Source: Pseudoflavonifractor_A sp022772585
GTDB lineage: Bacteria > Bacillota > Clostridia > Oscillospirales > Oscillospiraceae
DNA length: 64,000 nucleotides
NCBI RefSeq assembly: GCF_052065415.1
Contig: NZ_JBQHUB010000003.1
Coordinates: 1-64,000 of the forward strand
Direction of reading: 5' to 3'
The notes below the pieces were generated by a model. It saw only the letters and a program-made list of their open reading frames with translations. It had not been told where the DNA came from and did no database searches. Below are positions 44,721-51,596 of the stretch, piece by piece (the stretch's first letter is position 1; every line of letters starts with the position of its first letter). The translations under genes were made by a program, and so were the position numbers.

Positions 44721-45500
44721 CTACGGCTTGAGCAGCCGGGGCAGCAGGTCGTCCACCTGTCCGTAGGGCAGGAAGGCCCGGGTGATGCCCATGCGCCCGG
44801 CGATGTCCAGTTTTTTACGGATGGAGCCCGCGTCGTCGTACAGGACGAAGTGGACTCCATTCTCTTTGGACATATAGGTAAAGTAGTGGGCACAGAGCTC
44901 CCGGGAGAAGTATACCGTGGGATGGAGCTCCTCCAGCCGGGCGCGCAGCTTCTCCCGGCTGAGGGGGACGCCCTGCCCGGTGGGGGAGGGAAGGAAGAAG
45001 TCCATGGCCACCCGCTCCACCGCCAGGGTGACCCGCTCCCGGCCGAAGCGCTCCGCCGCGTCGGAGAGCCGCTGCTCCAGCGAGCCGCCGGACAGGGCGG
45101 TGGGGATGAGCACCCGGGCGCGGCGCAGGCCGTGAGCGTAGGCTTCGGGGACATAGAGGGGCCAGCCCCGGCGTTCCAGCAGGTCCTCCAGTTCGGCCGC
45201 CGCCTGCCGGAGCAGGGGAAAGGGACGGCCCTCAAAGGCGCAGTACACCCCGGTGAACCCCCGGGCGCTGCACTCCCGCAGGATCTCCTGGCACAGGGCG
45301 GAGGGCTCGCCGCGGCCGTCAAAACCCCGGCAGTCGGCCGCCAGCAGACCGCCCCGGGCAGCCACTGGCAGGTTGGAGCGGAAGAGGTGGGGCCCACTGC
45401 CCACACGGTAAGCCAGATGGGCCACCGGCAGACCGGCAGCCTGGGCGGCTGCGCTCTCCCCAGGAGCCGCGATCAGCGTGAGTTCACAACTGGAAGCCAT
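44721..45500 (-). CDS. Hypothetical protein, 259 aa, possibly a GH18-like TIM barrel
   Basis: I do not recognise the family firmly. The chain MASSCELTLIAAPGESAAAQ ... alternates strand- and helix-like segments. The C-terminal part (VHFVLYDDAGSIRKKLDIAGRMGITRAFLPY) resembles the last strands of GH18-like / YaaH spore-germination hydrolases (D-D/E-x-S-I...K...A...G). The DxxDxDxE catalytic motif of true chitinases is not evident. No signal peptide. I chose the ATG at 45500, behind AAGGGGG; the upstream frame to 45614 runs into the hairpins at 45552-45654. Confidence 0.7.
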   Translation of the reverse strand: MASSCELTLIAAPGESAAAQAAGLPVAHLAYRVGSGPHLFRSNLPVAARGGLLAADCRGFDGRGEPSALCQEILRECSARGFTGVYCAFEGRPFPLLRQAAAELEDLLERRGWPLYVPEAYAHGLRRARVLIPTALSGGSLEQRLSDAAERFGRERVTLAVERVAMDFFLPSPTGQGVPLSREKLRARLEELHPTVYFSRELCAHYFTYMSKENGVHFVLYDDAGSIRKKLDIAGRMGITRAFLPYGQVDDLLPRLLKP

Positions 45501-45551
45501 AGGACAACCCCCTTGTTTCGCCTTGAAACGGATGCTATAATAATGTCTGCT

Positions 45552-45654
45552 GAATAAACCGCTTTGCGGTTTATTCGTGCGGCAGCAGCCGCACAATTCG
45601 ATCAAAAGGGCCATTCTCAGCCCTTTTGATCGAATTCAGGCATTGTAACAATGC
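45552..45654. repeat. Row of four adjacent perfect hairpins
   Basis: Four perfect inverted repeats, the first three abutting: 45552-45576 (11-bp arms, GAATAAACCGC), 45577-45594 (7-bp arms, GTGCGGC, loop AGCA), 45595-45636 (17-bp arms, AATTCGATCAAAAGGGC, 8-base loop) and 45640-45654 (6-bp arms, GCATTG). The order AT-rich stem, GTGCG stem, AATT-ended long stem is repeated at 54348-54422 with different sequence. No gene is present. The rest of the gap (45655-45821) holds nothing I can name. Confidence 0.85.
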
Positions 45655-45821
45655 GTACTGAACAAAAACAGGACATATGACACTCATGAGCTGCCGAATG
45701 GGACATTTTGGGATAAACAGCCCGTGATCGACTGTGTTATGTTACAAAAAGCGGTATTTCTGACCACTTTATGTGATCAAGCCGCGGATATGGGATGCGG
45801 CTGCGCCCGTGATAGGAATCT

Positions 45822-46376
45822 ATGCAGGGGAACGCGCAAATAGCCCTTGCGGAAAGGCGGTGGCCCTTGGGCCTGTCTCTCTTGGCGGACCGGGTGTTCC
45901 GCAGTATTTATGATATTGATCCGCAGGAACTGGCCCGCTCCGGCATCCGGCTCCTGCTGGCCGATCTGGACAATACGCTGGCGGCCTACGGCGTGCCTGA
46001 GCCGGATGAGGCTGTCCGGGCCTGGGAGCGGGAGCTGCGGGAGGCGGGGGTGACCCTCTTTATCCTCTCCAACAACCGAAAACCTGACCGGGCCCGCCGC
46101 TACGCCCGGTCACTGGGCATCCCCTTTATCGGCCACGCGGGCAAGCCCCGGGCGGGCTCCTTCCGCCGGGCCATGGAGGAGATGGGGGTCACCCAGCGGG
46201 AGACCGCCATCGTGGGGGACCAGATCTTTACCGATATCCTGGGCGGAAAGAACGCCGGCGTGACCACATTGCTGGTGGAGCCCATCCGGCTCTCGGGCAA
46301 TCCGGGCCGCTACCTGCGCTATGCCGCGGAGTGGCCCTTCCGCCGGCTTGCACAGCGAAGGAGGAAAAGCATATGA
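45822..46376 (+). CDS. YqeG-family HAD phosphatase (subclass IIIA)
   Basis: A 184-residue HAD hydrolase. The nucleophile motif is LLLADLDNTLAAYG near residue 46, motif II is LFILSNNRK, and motif IV is AIVGDQIFTDILGGKNAG. This is the YqeG form of PGP-like phosphatase common in Firmicutes, where it neighbours ribosome-assembly genes. The physiological substrate is not known. The ribosome site is weak (TAGGAATCT). It overlaps the next gene by ATGA. Confidence 0.93.
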   Translation: MQGNAQIALAERRWPLGLSLLADRVFRSIYDIDPQELARSGIRLLLADLDNTLAAYGVPEPDEAVRAWERELREAGVTLFILSNNRKPDRARRYARSLGIPFIGHAGKPRAGSFRRAMEEMGVTQRETAIVGDQIFTDILGGKNAGVTTLLVEPIRLSGNPGRYLRYAAEWPFRRLAQRRRKSI

Positions 46377-47236
46377 GCGCACTCTTCGGACCTGCCGGCA
46401 ATTCGGATTCCTTTTCCGCGGTCCACAAGTCCTCTCTTGCCGCGCCGGAGTGGATCGCAGGATTTGGGCTGGACGCCTATGAGTACCAGTGCGGCAAAGG
46501 GGTGAATGTGGGAGAGGCCACGGCCCGCAAGCTGGGGGAGAACGCCAGGGTTTACGGCGTCCGCCTCTCGCTCCACGCACCCTATTTCATCAATCTGGCC
46601 AACCCGGATCCGGAGAGCCTGCAAAAGACCATCGGCTATATTACCGCCGCCTGCCGGGCGGCAGACTGGATGGGGGCGGACCGGGTGGTCATCCACTCGG
46701 GGGCGTTGATGAAGCGCACCCGGCGGGAGGCACTGGACATCGCCCTCCGGTCCATGGAGCAGGTGGTGGCAGCCTGCGACGCCGCCGGGTACGGGCACAT
46801 TACCCTCTGCCCCGAGACCATGGGCAAGATCAACCAGCTGGGGGACCTGGACGAGGTGCTGGAGCTGTGCCAGGTGGACGGGCGGCTGCTGCCCACGGTG
46901 GATTTCGGCCATCTCTATGCCCGCAGCCTGGGGGCCGATGAGGGGGAGGAGGCCACCGAGCGGATGCTGGACCGGATGGAGGAGCGCCTGGGCGGGGAGC
47001 GGGCAAGCCGCTTCCACAGCCACTTCTCCCGTATCCAGTTCACCCCCGGCGGAGGCGAGAAGATGCACCTGACCTTTGCTCAGGACGAGTTCGGCCCCGA
47101 CCATATGCCGCTGATGAGATCCCTGGCCCGCCGGGGCTGGAGCCCCACCATTATCTGCGAGTCGGCCGGGACCCAGGCCGAGGACGCGCTGACCATGAAG
47201 ACGGCGTACCGGCATTTTCTGGCGGGATCGGAATAA
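46373..47236 (+). CDS. Endonuclease IV-like TIM-barrel protein (AP endonuclease 2 family)
   Basis: A 287-residue TIM barrel with the endonuclease IV layout: ARVYGVRLSLHAPYFINLANPD, ADRVVIHSGALM, ITLCPETMGK, LLPTVDFGHLYAR and HSHFSRIQF, each supplying a His, Glu or Asp metal ligand. It probably binds Zn/Mn and may act on abasic DNA like Nfo, though many relatives are uncharacterised. AAGGAGG precedes the ATG, which overlaps the YqeG stop. Confidence 0.88.
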   Translation: MSALFGPAGNSDSFSAVHKSSLAAPEWIAGFGLDAYEYQCGKGVNVGEATARKLGENARVYGVRLSLHAPYFINLANPDPESLQKTIGYITAACRAADWMGADRVVIHSGALMKRTRREALDIALRSMEQVVAACDAAGYGHITLCPETMGKINQLGDLDEVLELCQVDGRLLPTVDFGHLYARSLGADEGEEATERMLDRMEERLGGERASRFHSHFSRIQFTPGGGEKMHLTFAQDEFGPDHMPLMRSLARRGWSPTIICESAGTQAEDALTMKTAYRHFLAGSE

Positions 47237-47279
47237 GAACCTGTTTGAAGAGAACAATGACAGAAAGGAAGTTTTCTCC

Positions 47280-48341
47280 ATGAACCATCTGAACAAGATC
47301 GCTTCCAAGCTGCCCGAGTACGGCCTGGACGCCATGCTCATCACCAGCGAGCCCGGCGAGTTTTACGCCATCGGCTTCCACGGCGAGGGCGTGACCCTGG
47401 TGACCCGGGAGGGCAGCTACTACTTTACTGATTCCCGGTATATCGAGGCATGTGAGAAGCAGGTCACCGACTGCGCCGTCTCCATGCCCGAGGGCCGCAG
47501 CTACAAGACCGAGGTCCGGGACCTGGTGGTCAGGCACGGCGTCAAAAAGCTGGGCTTTGAGGACGGCTATATGTCCGTGAAGGAGTACAACGCCTGGACC
47601 GCCGCGGTGGAGGCCCAGTTCGTCCCGGCCAACGATCTGCTGGACGAGCTGCGTACCTACAAGGACGCAGAGGAGATCGACCGGATGATCAAGGCCCAGC
47701 GCATCTCGGAAAAGGCCTTTGAGGAGATCCTGGGGTTCATCAAGCCCGGCGTCACCGAGAAGGAGATCGCCGCCCGGCTGGAGTATGATATGATCCGCTT
47801 CGGCGCCGAGAAGATGAGCTTCGATCCCATCGTGGCCTCCGGCCCCAACGGCAGCATGCCTCACGCCATCCCCGGCGACAAGCCGGTGCGCAGCGGTGAG
47901 TTCATCACCATGGACTTCGGCTGCAAGTTCGGCGGCTACTGCTCCGACATGACCCGCACCGTGGCCCTGGGCGAGCCCACCGAGGAGATGAAGAAGGTCT
48001 ATCAGACCGTGCTGGAGGCCCAGCTGGCGGGCATTGCCGCCGCAAAGGCCGGTGTGGTGGGCGCCGACGTCCACGAGGCGGGCCGGAAGGTGATCGCCGA
48101 CGCCGGCTACGGCGACTATTTCGGCCACGGCTTTGGCCACAGTCTGGGCATCGAGATCCATGAGGACCCCCGGTTCTCCCCCAAGTGGGACAAGCCCATC
48201 GGCGCCGGCGCCGCCCTCTCCGCCGAGCCCGGCATCTACCTGCCCGGCAGGTTCGGCGTGCGTATCGAGGACGTGGTCATCCTGACGGAGGACGGCTGCG
48301 AGGTCATCACTGTAGCCCCTAAGAACCTGATCATCCTGTAA
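47280..48341 (+). CDS. M24-family Xaa-Pro aminopeptidase
   Basis: A 353-residue metallopeptidase. The N-terminal creatinase-like domain spans residues 1-125. The catalytic pita-bread domain has its five ligands: two Asp (FITMDFGCKFGGYCSDMTRT), His (GHGFGHSLGIEIHE), Glu (LSAEPGIYLPG) and Glu (GVRIEDVVIL). It removes the first residue from peptides with proline in second place. AAAGGAAG lies upstream. It precedes efp, as is usual in Firmicutes. Confidence 0.95.
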   Translation: MNHLNKIASKLPEYGLDAMLITSEPGEFYAIGFHGEGVTLVTREGSYYFTDSRYIEACEKQVTDCAVSMPEGRSYKTEVRDLVVRHGVKKLGFEDGYMSVKEYNAWTAAVEAQFVPANDLLDELRTYKDAEEIDRMIKAQRISEKAFEEILGFIKPGVTEKEIAARLEYDMIRFGAEKMSFDPIVASGPNGSMPHAIPGDKPVRSGEFITMDFGCKFGGYCSDMTRTVALGEPTEEMKKVYQTVLEAQLAGIAAAKAGVVGADVHEAGRKVIADAGYGDYFGHGFGHSLGIEIHEDPRFSPKWDKPIGAGAALSAEPGIYLPGRFGVRIEDVVILTEDGCEVITVAPKNLIIL

Positions 48342-48409
48342 AAAGTACCTGAAATCCGGCCGGACTTGCCCCCGCGTGTATGATTCCAGCCGAATTCCAT
48401 GCTACCCCC

Positions 48410-48438
48410 TTGCAAATAGAGACAAAGTAGGGTAAAAT
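48410..48438 (+). promoter_or_regulatory. Promoter of efp
   Basis: TTGCAA (48410-48415), 17-bp spacer, TAAAAT (48433-48438). Confidence 0.7.
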
Positions 48439-48483
48439 AGTGTCGCTTATTTTTGAAATACCTTTCTGAAGGATGTGTTACCA

Positions 48484-49047
48484 ATGATTACTGCCAGTGA
48501 TTTCCGCAATGGCGTGACCTTTGAGATGGATGGCCAGGTCATGCAGGTCGTCGAGTTCCAGCACGTGAAGCCCGGCAAGGGCGCCGCCTTCGTCCGTACC
48601 AAGATGAAGAACGTCATCACCGGTGCCGTGACCGAGACCTCCTTCAACCCCACCGCCAAGTTCGAGCCCGCCTACGTGGAGCGCAAGGACATGGAGTACA
48701 GCTACAACGACGGTGATCTGTACTATTTCATGGACCCCGAGACCTATGATCTGGTGCCCATCGGCGCGGATACTCTGGGCGACAACTTCCGCTTTGTCAA
48801 GGAGAACATGGTCTGCAAGATCAGCAGCTACAAGGGCAAGATCTTTGCCGTGGATCCCCCCACCTTCGTGGAGCTGGAGGTCACCGAGACTGATCCCGGT
48901 TTCCGGGGCGACACCGCCACCAACGTGACCAAGCCCGCCACGCTGGAGACCGGCACCGAGATCAAGGTCCCCCTGTTCATCAACCCCGGCGACCGGATCA
49001 AGATCGATACCCGCACCGGCGAGTACCTGGAGCGCTGCAAGGCTTAA
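48484..49047 (+). CDS. efp: Translation elongation factor P
   Basis: A 187-residue three-domain factor that rescues ribosomes stalled at polyproline. Domain I has the tip loop HVKPGKGAAF with the lysine used by EF-P. The end (FINPGDRIKIDTRTGEYLER) is the conserved signature. I chose the ATG at 48484 from the family start MITASDFRNG; the frame extends to a GTG at 48475. The PGKGAAF loop is the Lys form seen in B. subtilis and clostridia. Confidence 0.97.
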   Translation: MITASDFRNGVTFEMDGQVMQVVEFQHVKPGKGAAFVRTKMKNVITGAVTETSFNPTAKFEPAYVERKDMEYSYNDGDLYYFMDPETYDLVPIGADTLGDNFRFVKENMVCKISSYKGKIFAVDPPTFVELEVTETDPGFRGDTATNVTKPATLETGTEIKVPLFINPGDRIKIDTRTGEYLERCKA

Positions 49048-49124
49048 AAGCCCCATGCATGGAACAGCGGAGCGATGGGGAAACTGTATCCGCCATTGAT
49101 CTGCCAAGGAAAAGGAGAAATAAA

Positions 49125-49589
49125 ATGACGATTTCTGAGAAGGTCGCGTACCTGAAGGGACTGGCCGAGGGCCTGAACATCGACACCGAGAAGTCCAAGG
49201 AGGGCAAGCTCATTTCCGTGATGATCGGCATCCTGGAGGAGATCGGCCTGTCTATTGAGGACCTGGAGGAGAACACCGTCGCCCTGGGCGAGGAGATTGA
49301 CGCCATCTCCGACGATCTGTCCGACGTGGAGAGCGTGGTGTTCGAAGAGGACGACGATGACGGCGACTGCTGCTGCGACGATGACGATGATGACGACGAC
49401 TTCTTTGAGGTGGAGTGCCCCAACTGCAAGGAGACCCTGGTCATTGACGAGGACGTGCTGGAGTCCGGTGTGATCCAGTGCCCCAGCTGCAAGGAGAAGT
49501 TTGCGCTGGACCTGTCCGACTGCGACTGCTGCTGCGATGAGGACGAGGATGACTGCGGCTGTGGCTGTGGCTGCCACGACGAGGAGTAA
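49125..49589 (+). CDS. CD1247-type protein: helical N-terminus with acidic Cys-rich zinc-ribbon tail
   Basis: A 154-residue protein. Residues 1-70 are helical (SEKVAYLKGLAEGLNIDTEK, LEENTVALGEEIDAISDDLSDVE) and match what I recall as the CD1247 N-terminal domain of clostridia. An Asp/Cys-rich run follows, then a zinc ribbon (VECPNCKETLVI, VIQCPSCKEKFAL) and a second Cys/Asp tail (CDCCCDEDEDDCGCGCGC). The function is unknown; metal binding is likely. AAAAGGAG lies before the ATG. A terminator follows at 49612. Confidence 0.85.
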   Translation: MTISEKVAYLKGLAEGLNIDTEKSKEGKLISVMIGILEEIGLSIEDLEENTVALGEEIDAISDDLSDVESVVFEEDDDDGDCCCDDDDDDDDFFEVECPNCKETLVIDEDVLESGVIQCPSCKEKFALDLSDCDCCCDEDEDDCGCGCGCHDEE

Positions 49590-49611
49590 ACCCATCCTGA
49601 GGTGAGAAAAT

Positions 49612-49646
49612 AAGACCGGCGGCTCGGAAGAGCCGCCGGTCTTTTG
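49612..49646 (+). terminator. Terminator after the CD1247-type gene
   Basis: AAGACCGGCGGCT / AGCCGCCGGTCTT, about 13 bp, followed by TTG. Nearly symmetrical, so it may work in both directions. Confidence 0.85.
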
Positions 49647-49707
49647 CGTCCAGGCGGCCGTCTCTGCTAAAAATATGAGATGGGTATTTTCTTTTTATGG
49701 CGGCCGA

Positions 49708-49716
49708 TGTTATAAT
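49708..49716 (+). promoter_or_regulatory. Extended -10 promoter of the ZIP transporter gene
   Basis: TGTTATAAT at 49708-49716 is an extended -10 element. The -35 region is poor, as is usual for this class. Confidence 0.6.
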
Positions 49717-49808
49717 GTGACAGGGAAGCGCTGCCGGGGCAGGAAACCGTGCTCCGGGCGGCTTCCGTATTTTGGCCTCGGCCTGCCGGGGCCCATAGGA
49801 GTTTGTAC

Positions 49809-50567
49809 ATGGAAATCGTTTTATTGACTGCCCTGGGTGTGGGAGGGGCTACTGTGGTGGGCGCGCTGCTGGGCTTCGCGTTCAAAACGGTGTCGCACCG
49901 GTTCAGCGACATCGTACTGGCGTTCGCCGCCGGGGTCATGCTGGCCGCCGCCGTCCTGGGTCTCATCCTGCCCTCGCTGGAGTACGGGGGAAGCGGCGGC
50001 CTGCCCGTGACAGTGATCGGCATCTTCTGCGGCGCTTTTGGCCTGAACCTGATGGACAGGGCGGTGCCCCACCTGCATCACCTGGCGGGCGTGGACCAGG
50101 AGGGGCACCCCGCCCGGACCGAGCAGCTTGACAAGGTGCTGCTTTTCGTCATGGCCATCGCCATCCACAATCTGCCTGAGGGCATCGCCGCCGGGGTAGG
50201 CTTCGGCACGGGCAATACCGGAGAGGCCCTGACCATTGCGGGCGGCATCGCCCTGCAGAACATCCCGGAGGGCATGGTCATCATCGCACCCATGCTGGCT
50301 GCGGGGATGAGCCGGGGAAGGACCTTCGCAGTGGCCCTGGCCACCGGCATGATCGAGGTGGTGGGCACCCTTCTGGGGTATTTCGCCGTGAGCCTGTCCG
50401 CCGCAGTGCTGCCCTTTGCGCTGGCCTTTGCCGGAGGGACCATGCTCTACGTGATCAGCGACGAGATGATCCCCGAGACCCATGCTCACGGGTGTGAGCG
50501 GGGCGCTACCTACTCCCTGCTTGGAGGCTTCTGCCTGATGCTGGCCATGACCCATTGGCTGGGCTGA
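49809..50567 (+). CDS. ZIP-family metal transporter (ZupT-like)
   Basis: A 252-residue membrane protein with eight helices. The metal-path motifs are AIAIHNLPEGIAAGVGFG in helix 4 and GGIALQNIPEGMVIIAPM in helix 5. The His-rich loop (VPHLHHLAGVDQEGH) lies between helices 3 and 4. It takes up Zn2+ or other divalent ions. The ATG at 49809 follows CATAGGAG. Monocistronic. Confidence 0.94.
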   Translation: MEIVLLTALGVGGATVVGALLGFAFKTVSHRFSDIVLAFAAGVMLAAAVLGLILPSLEYGGSGGLPVTVIGIFCGAFGLNLMDRAVPHLHHLAGVDQEGHPARTEQLDKVLLFVMAIAIHNLPEGIAAGVGFGTGNTGEALTIAGGIALQNIPEGMVIIAPMLAAGMSRGRTFAVALATGMIEVVGTLLGYFAVSLSAAVLPFALAFAGGTMLYVISDEMIPETHAHGCERGATYSLLGGFCLMLAMTHWLG

Positions 50568-50663
50568 GCGGAGCCGCTGTTCCAAAATTGCTATCATACC
50601 GGTTTTATCCGCACTGGGTAAGGGTATTATAGAGTCATCCAAACAGACAAGGAGGTCATGATT

Positions 50664-51410
50664 ATGAGATTGAAAGACAAGGTCGCTGTGATCACCGGCG
50701 GCAGCCGGGGCATCGGCTATGCCACTGCCGAGGCGTTCCTGCGGGAGGGAGCCAGCGTAGTGGTGGCCGGCAGCCGCCCGGAATCCGCGGACCGGGCCGT
50801 AGCGCAGCTGAAGGAGAAATTCCCCGGTGCCGCCGTCTCCGGCATCAGTCCCGACCTGGCCGATCTGGAGGACGTCCGCAAGGCGTTTGGCCAGGTGATC
50901 GAACAGTACGGCCGCATCGACATCCTGGTGAACAATGCCGGTACCTCTGACAGCGCTCATTTCGTGGATTACAAAGAGGAGACCTTTGACAGGATCATGG
51001 ATCTGAACGTGAAGGGTGTGTTCAACGCAGCCCGGGCCGCGGTGGACTGCATGGTGGAGCAGGGGTCCGGTGTGATCCTCAACACCTCCTCCATGGTCAG
51101 CCGCTATGGCCAGCCCAGCGGCGTAGCCTATCCTACCTCCAAGTTCGCGGTTAACGGCCTGACGCTCTCCCTGGCCCGGGAGCTGGGTCCCAAGGGCATC
51201 CGTGTCAACGCCGTGGCCCCCGGCATTACCGAGACCGACCTGATGAAGGCCGTCCCCAAGGAGGTCATCGATCCCCTGATCAAGCAGATCCCCCTGCGCC
51301 GCCTGGGCCAGCCTGAGGATATCGCCAATGCCTTCGTGTTCCTGGCCTCGGAGGAGGCCTCCTATATCACCGGCGTGGTGCTCAGTGTGGATGGCCTGGC
51401 CAGATGCTGA
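50664..51410 (+). CDS. Short-chain dehydrogenase/reductase (SDR)
   Basis: A 248-residue classical SDR. The NAD(P) motif is ITGGSRGIGYA near residue 10, NNAG is at 89-92 and the catalytic Ser/Tyr/Lys are in NTSSMVSRYGQ and VAYPTSKFAVNG. The C-terminal PGITETDLM and LASEEASYITGVVLSVDG are usual. It could be a 3-oxoacyl-ACP reductase or a hydroxysteroid-type dehydrogenase; no fatty-acid genes are nearby. I chose the ATG at 50664, eight bases after AAGGAGG; one at 50658 is too close. Confidence 0.93.
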   Translation: MRLKDKVAVITGGSRGIGYATAEAFLREGASVVVAGSRPESADRAVAQLKEKFPGAAVSGISPDLADLEDVRKAFGQVIEQYGRIDILVNNAGTSDSAHFVDYKEETFDRIMDLNVKGVFNAARAAVDCMVEQGSGVILNTSSMVSRYGQPSGVAYPTSKFAVNGLTLSLARELGPKGIRVNAVAPGITETDLMKAVPKEVIDPLIKQIPLRRLGQPEDIANAFVFLASEEASYITGVVLSVDGLARC

Positions 51411-51439
51411 TGGTTCATCAAACCGGTATGACAGCGTAA

Positions 51440-51483
51440 GGAGAGCGCCCGGCCCTGATTGGGACGGGCGCTCTCCTTTTTGG
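51440..51483 (+). terminator. Terminator after the SDR gene
   Basis: GGAGAGCGCCCG / CGGGCGCTCTCC, a 12-bp stem with a 13-base loop, followed by five T. Confidence 0.85.
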
Positions 51484-51513
51484 GGAAAGGGGAAGGGCCG
51501 GGCTGCGACCGCC

Positions 51514-51542
51514 TTGACAGGGAAGTGGGGTTAGAGTATAAT
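51514..51542 (+). promoter_or_regulatory. Consensus promoter of the feo operon
   Basis: TTGACA (51514-51519), 17-bp spacer, TATAAT (51537-51542). No clear Fur box was seen, though the leader is only about 50 bases. Confidence 0.85.
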
Positions 51543-51596
51543 AACTGCGCCTGTAAAAAGAAGCAGCCAAATTGAGCCAGATGAGATGAAACAGAT

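Noticed and set aside
42116..45406. A 1096-codon minus-strand frame across the Sel1 gene
   Set aside because: Shadow of the Sel1 repeats; Pro/Ala/Gly-rich with no motif and no start signal. The Sel1 frame has a strong ribosome site and clear repeats.
45501..45614. N-terminal extension of the 259-aa hypothetical protein to 45614
   Set aside because: The extension is made of the hairpin row, lacks a ribosome site there, and a good site precedes the ATG at 45500.
50664..51410. Bile-acid hydroxysteroid dehydrogenase
   Set aside because: The SDR core is generic and no bai or transport genes are adjacent; sequence by eye cannot separate it from 3-oxoacyl-ACP reductases.
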